Part shown: piece by piece, positions 4,677 through 5,665 of the stretch
How the letters are laid out: every line of letters starts with the position of its first letter
How positions within the stretch are numbered: the first letter of the stretch is position 1
Source: Candidatus Saccharicenans sp.
GTDB taxonomy: Bacteria; Acidobacteriota; Aminicenantia; Aminicenantales; Saccharicenantaceae
NCBI GenBank assembly: GCA_024653405.1
Contig: JANLGB010000037.1
Coordinates: 2,770 to 8,434 of the forward strand
DNA: 5,665 nucleotides
Direction of reading: 5' to 3'
The notes under the pieces: model-generated
Told to the model about the DNA's origin: nothing
Database searches by the model: none
What the model saw: the letters and a program-made list of their open reading frames with translations, nothing else
Program-made: the position numbers and the translations under genes

Positions 4677-4753
4677 CCCGGCGACTGAGATTAACCTTCT
4701 CCCAACCCTTCCAGCCGGGTTAAACCAGGCGGTGCCCTAATTTTTAGACCCGG
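4677..4753. repeat. Three mutually complementary GC-rich segments upstream of rlmN
   Basis: CCCGGC (4677-4682) is complementary to GCCGGG (4714-4719). The overlapping CCGGGT (4715-4720) is complementary to ACCCGG (4748-4753). TTAACC (4691-4696) also pairs with GGTTAA (4718-4723). The central segment can thus choose partners, as in attenuator-like switches. However, all of it lies upstream of the predicted rlmN promoter, so it would act only on read-through from the peptidase gene. Confidence 0.25.
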
Positions 4754-4777
4754 ATTATCTCCGCTTTTCATCTGGGT

Positions 4778-4783
4778 TATAAT
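4778..4783 (+). promoter_or_regulatory. Candidate -10 box of rlmN
   Basis: A perfect TATAAT lies 20 bases before the rlmN start codon. The best -35 at 17-base spacing, TTATCT (4755-4760), matches 3 of 6. A start near 4790 leaves a leader of only about 14 bases, just enough for the AAGG at 4792-4795. Confidence 0.45.
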
Positions 4784-4803
4784 CTAAGCGAAAGGCCCGA
4801 GCG

Positions 4804-5665
4804 ATGACCGACCGGCTGTGTCTGACTTCTTTCACTCTTTCTGAACTTGAGGACTACCTGCAGGCGGCCGGGGAAAAGCCCTACCGGGCCAGGCAGATTT
4901 TCCAGGGAGTCTACCAGCGAGGACTGGTGGACTTTTCCGAATTCACCGACCTGCCGCTGGCTCTCAGGCAAAAACTGGCTGAACAATTTATCATCAACCC
5001 GCTCCAGCTGGAGAAGACCACCAGCTCGGCCGATGGCACCATAAAATATCTTTTCCGCCTGCCAGACGGACTTTACATCGAAACGGTGCTTATTCCCTCG
5101 GGCCGGCGGCAGACGGTCTGCCTTTCTACCCAGGTTGGCTGCAAGTTCCGTTGTGCCTTCTGCGCCAGCGGACTTAACGGCTTCAGGAGAAATCTGAGCC
5201 CGGGTGAGATTGTCAGCCAGGTCTTGAGCTTGAAATACCAATTCCGACACCAATTAACCAACCTGGTCTTTATGGGGATGGGAGAACCACTGGACAACCT
5301 GGAGAATGTGCTTAAAGCCGTCAGGATCCTGAACGATGAGCACGGCCTGAACCTCGGAGCCAGGAGGATGACCATATCCACGGTCGGGGTGATTCCGGCC
5401 TTCAGGCAGCTCCAGAATTTTGAGCTGCAGATTAACCTGTCCATTTCCCTTCACAGCTCCATAGACCGGCAGAGAAGCCAGCTGATGCCCATCAACAAAA
5501 AATATCCTTTACCGGAGCTGGTGGCCGCGGCCGAAGATTATATCCGCTCGGGTGGAAGGCAACTGACGCTGGAGTACATTCTGATCAAGGACCTCAATGA
5601 CAGCCTGTACGAAGCCGAGGGCCTGGCGGCCATCGCCCGGCGGCTTCGGGCCAAGGTCAACCTGA
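4804..5665 (+). CDS. rlmN: RlmN, radical SAM 23S rRNA A2503 / tRNA A37 C2-methyltransferase (N-terminal part)
   Basis: RlmN adds a methyl group to C2 of A2503 in 23S rRNA, and in several bacteria also to A37 of some tRNAs, by radical SAM chemistry. The 287 residues seen hold the N-terminal RNA-binding part with GEKPYRARQIF (23-33). Next come the radical SAM CX3CX2C motif (Cys113, Cys117, Cys120) and Cys106, seven residues before the first cluster cysteine, as in the mechanistic Cys118 of E. coli. Then follow MGMGEPLDN (157-165), the SAM-contact motif TISTVG (190-195), SISLH (213-217), LMPINKKYPL (227-236) and EYILIKDLNDS (257-267). The C-terminal cysteine that carries the methyl in E. coli (Cys355) lies beyond the window. 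The frame is open to the right edge. ATG 4804 is the only possible start, because an in-frame TAA lies at 4780-4782. The ribosome site is weak (AAGG, 4792-4795). Family call firm. Confidence 0.96.
   Translation, partial: MTDRLCLTSFTLSELEDYLQAAGEKPYRARQIFQGVYQRGLVDFSEFTDLPLALRQKLAEQFIINPLQLEKTTSSADGTIKYLFRLPDGLYIETVLIPSGRRQTVCLSTQVGCKFRCAFCASGLNGFRRNLSPGEIVSQVLSLKYQFRHQLTNLVFMGMGEPLDNLENVLKAVRILNDEHGLNLGARRMTISTVGVIPAFRQLQNFELQINLSISLHSSIDRQRSQLMPINKKYPLPELVAAAEDYIRSGGRQLTLEYILIKDLNDSLYEAEGLAAIARRLRAKVNL

Noticed and set aside
4777..5253. Minus-strand open frame of 158 codons opposite rlmN
   Set aside because: The plus strand carries unmistakable RlmN motifs, including CX3CX2C; the opposite strand is a shadow.
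1..5665. Mobile element, CRISPR array or defence system
   Set aside because: No transposase, integrase, Cas, restriction, toxin-antitoxin or phage-like protein is encoded, and no regularly spaced repeats occur.

Overview
The window reads as chromosomal DNA of moderate GC content from a bacterium with an exported-protein system of Gram-negative type. It carries five protein genes, two of them cut by the window edges. All five are housekeeping or cell-envelope genes in loose, mostly single-gene transcription units. There is no phage, transposase, CRISPR array, rRNA or tRNA. The combination of a GGGDxPGLN-type phosphofructokinase, a secreted CBM9-like protein of unknown role and an exported C1B peptidase would suit an Aminicenantia/Acidobacteriota-like or other uncultured heterotroph. 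That placement is a guess from general familiarity, not something the sequence proves.

Layout: (1) 1-364, minus strand: N-terminal 121 codons of a 6-phosphofructokinase, with a good sigma-70-type promoter (413-440) and a palindrome sitting on the predicted transcription start. (2) 365-827: 463-base divergent intergenic region with several small inverted repeats and a TATAAT box facing right. (3) 828-1715, plus: secreted protein with a CBM9-like/DOMON-like beta-sandwich. (4) 1716-1864: short gap between convergent genes with an 8-bp inverted repeat. (5) 1865-2764, minus: ten-helix EamA/DMT-family transporter, with a very good promoter (2825-2853). (6) 2765-3283: 519-base divergent intergenic region unusually rich in inverted repeats, including a 14-bp G.U-containing stem, two tandem hairpins, a REP-like sequence and a GNRA-capped hairpin. 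(7) 3284-4537, plus: exported papain-like C1B cysteine peptidase. (8) 4538-4803: gap with a bulged 8-bp stem and three mutually complementary GC-rich segments. (9) 4804-5665, plus: N-terminal 287 residues of RlmN.

The genes do not form a pathway. Phosphofructokinase serves glycolysis, the transporter exports or imports an unknown small metabolite, RlmN modifies 23S rRNA and probably tRNA, and the two exported proteins act in the periplasm or at the cell surface. I find no convincing undescribed multi-gene system. The most informative oddities are in the C1B peptidase, which has Asp where the catalytic Asn is expected, lacks the C-terminal arm that makes PepC and bleomycin hydrolase aminopeptidases, and carries an export signal. 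The second point of interest is the structured intergenic DNA at about 2870-3226.
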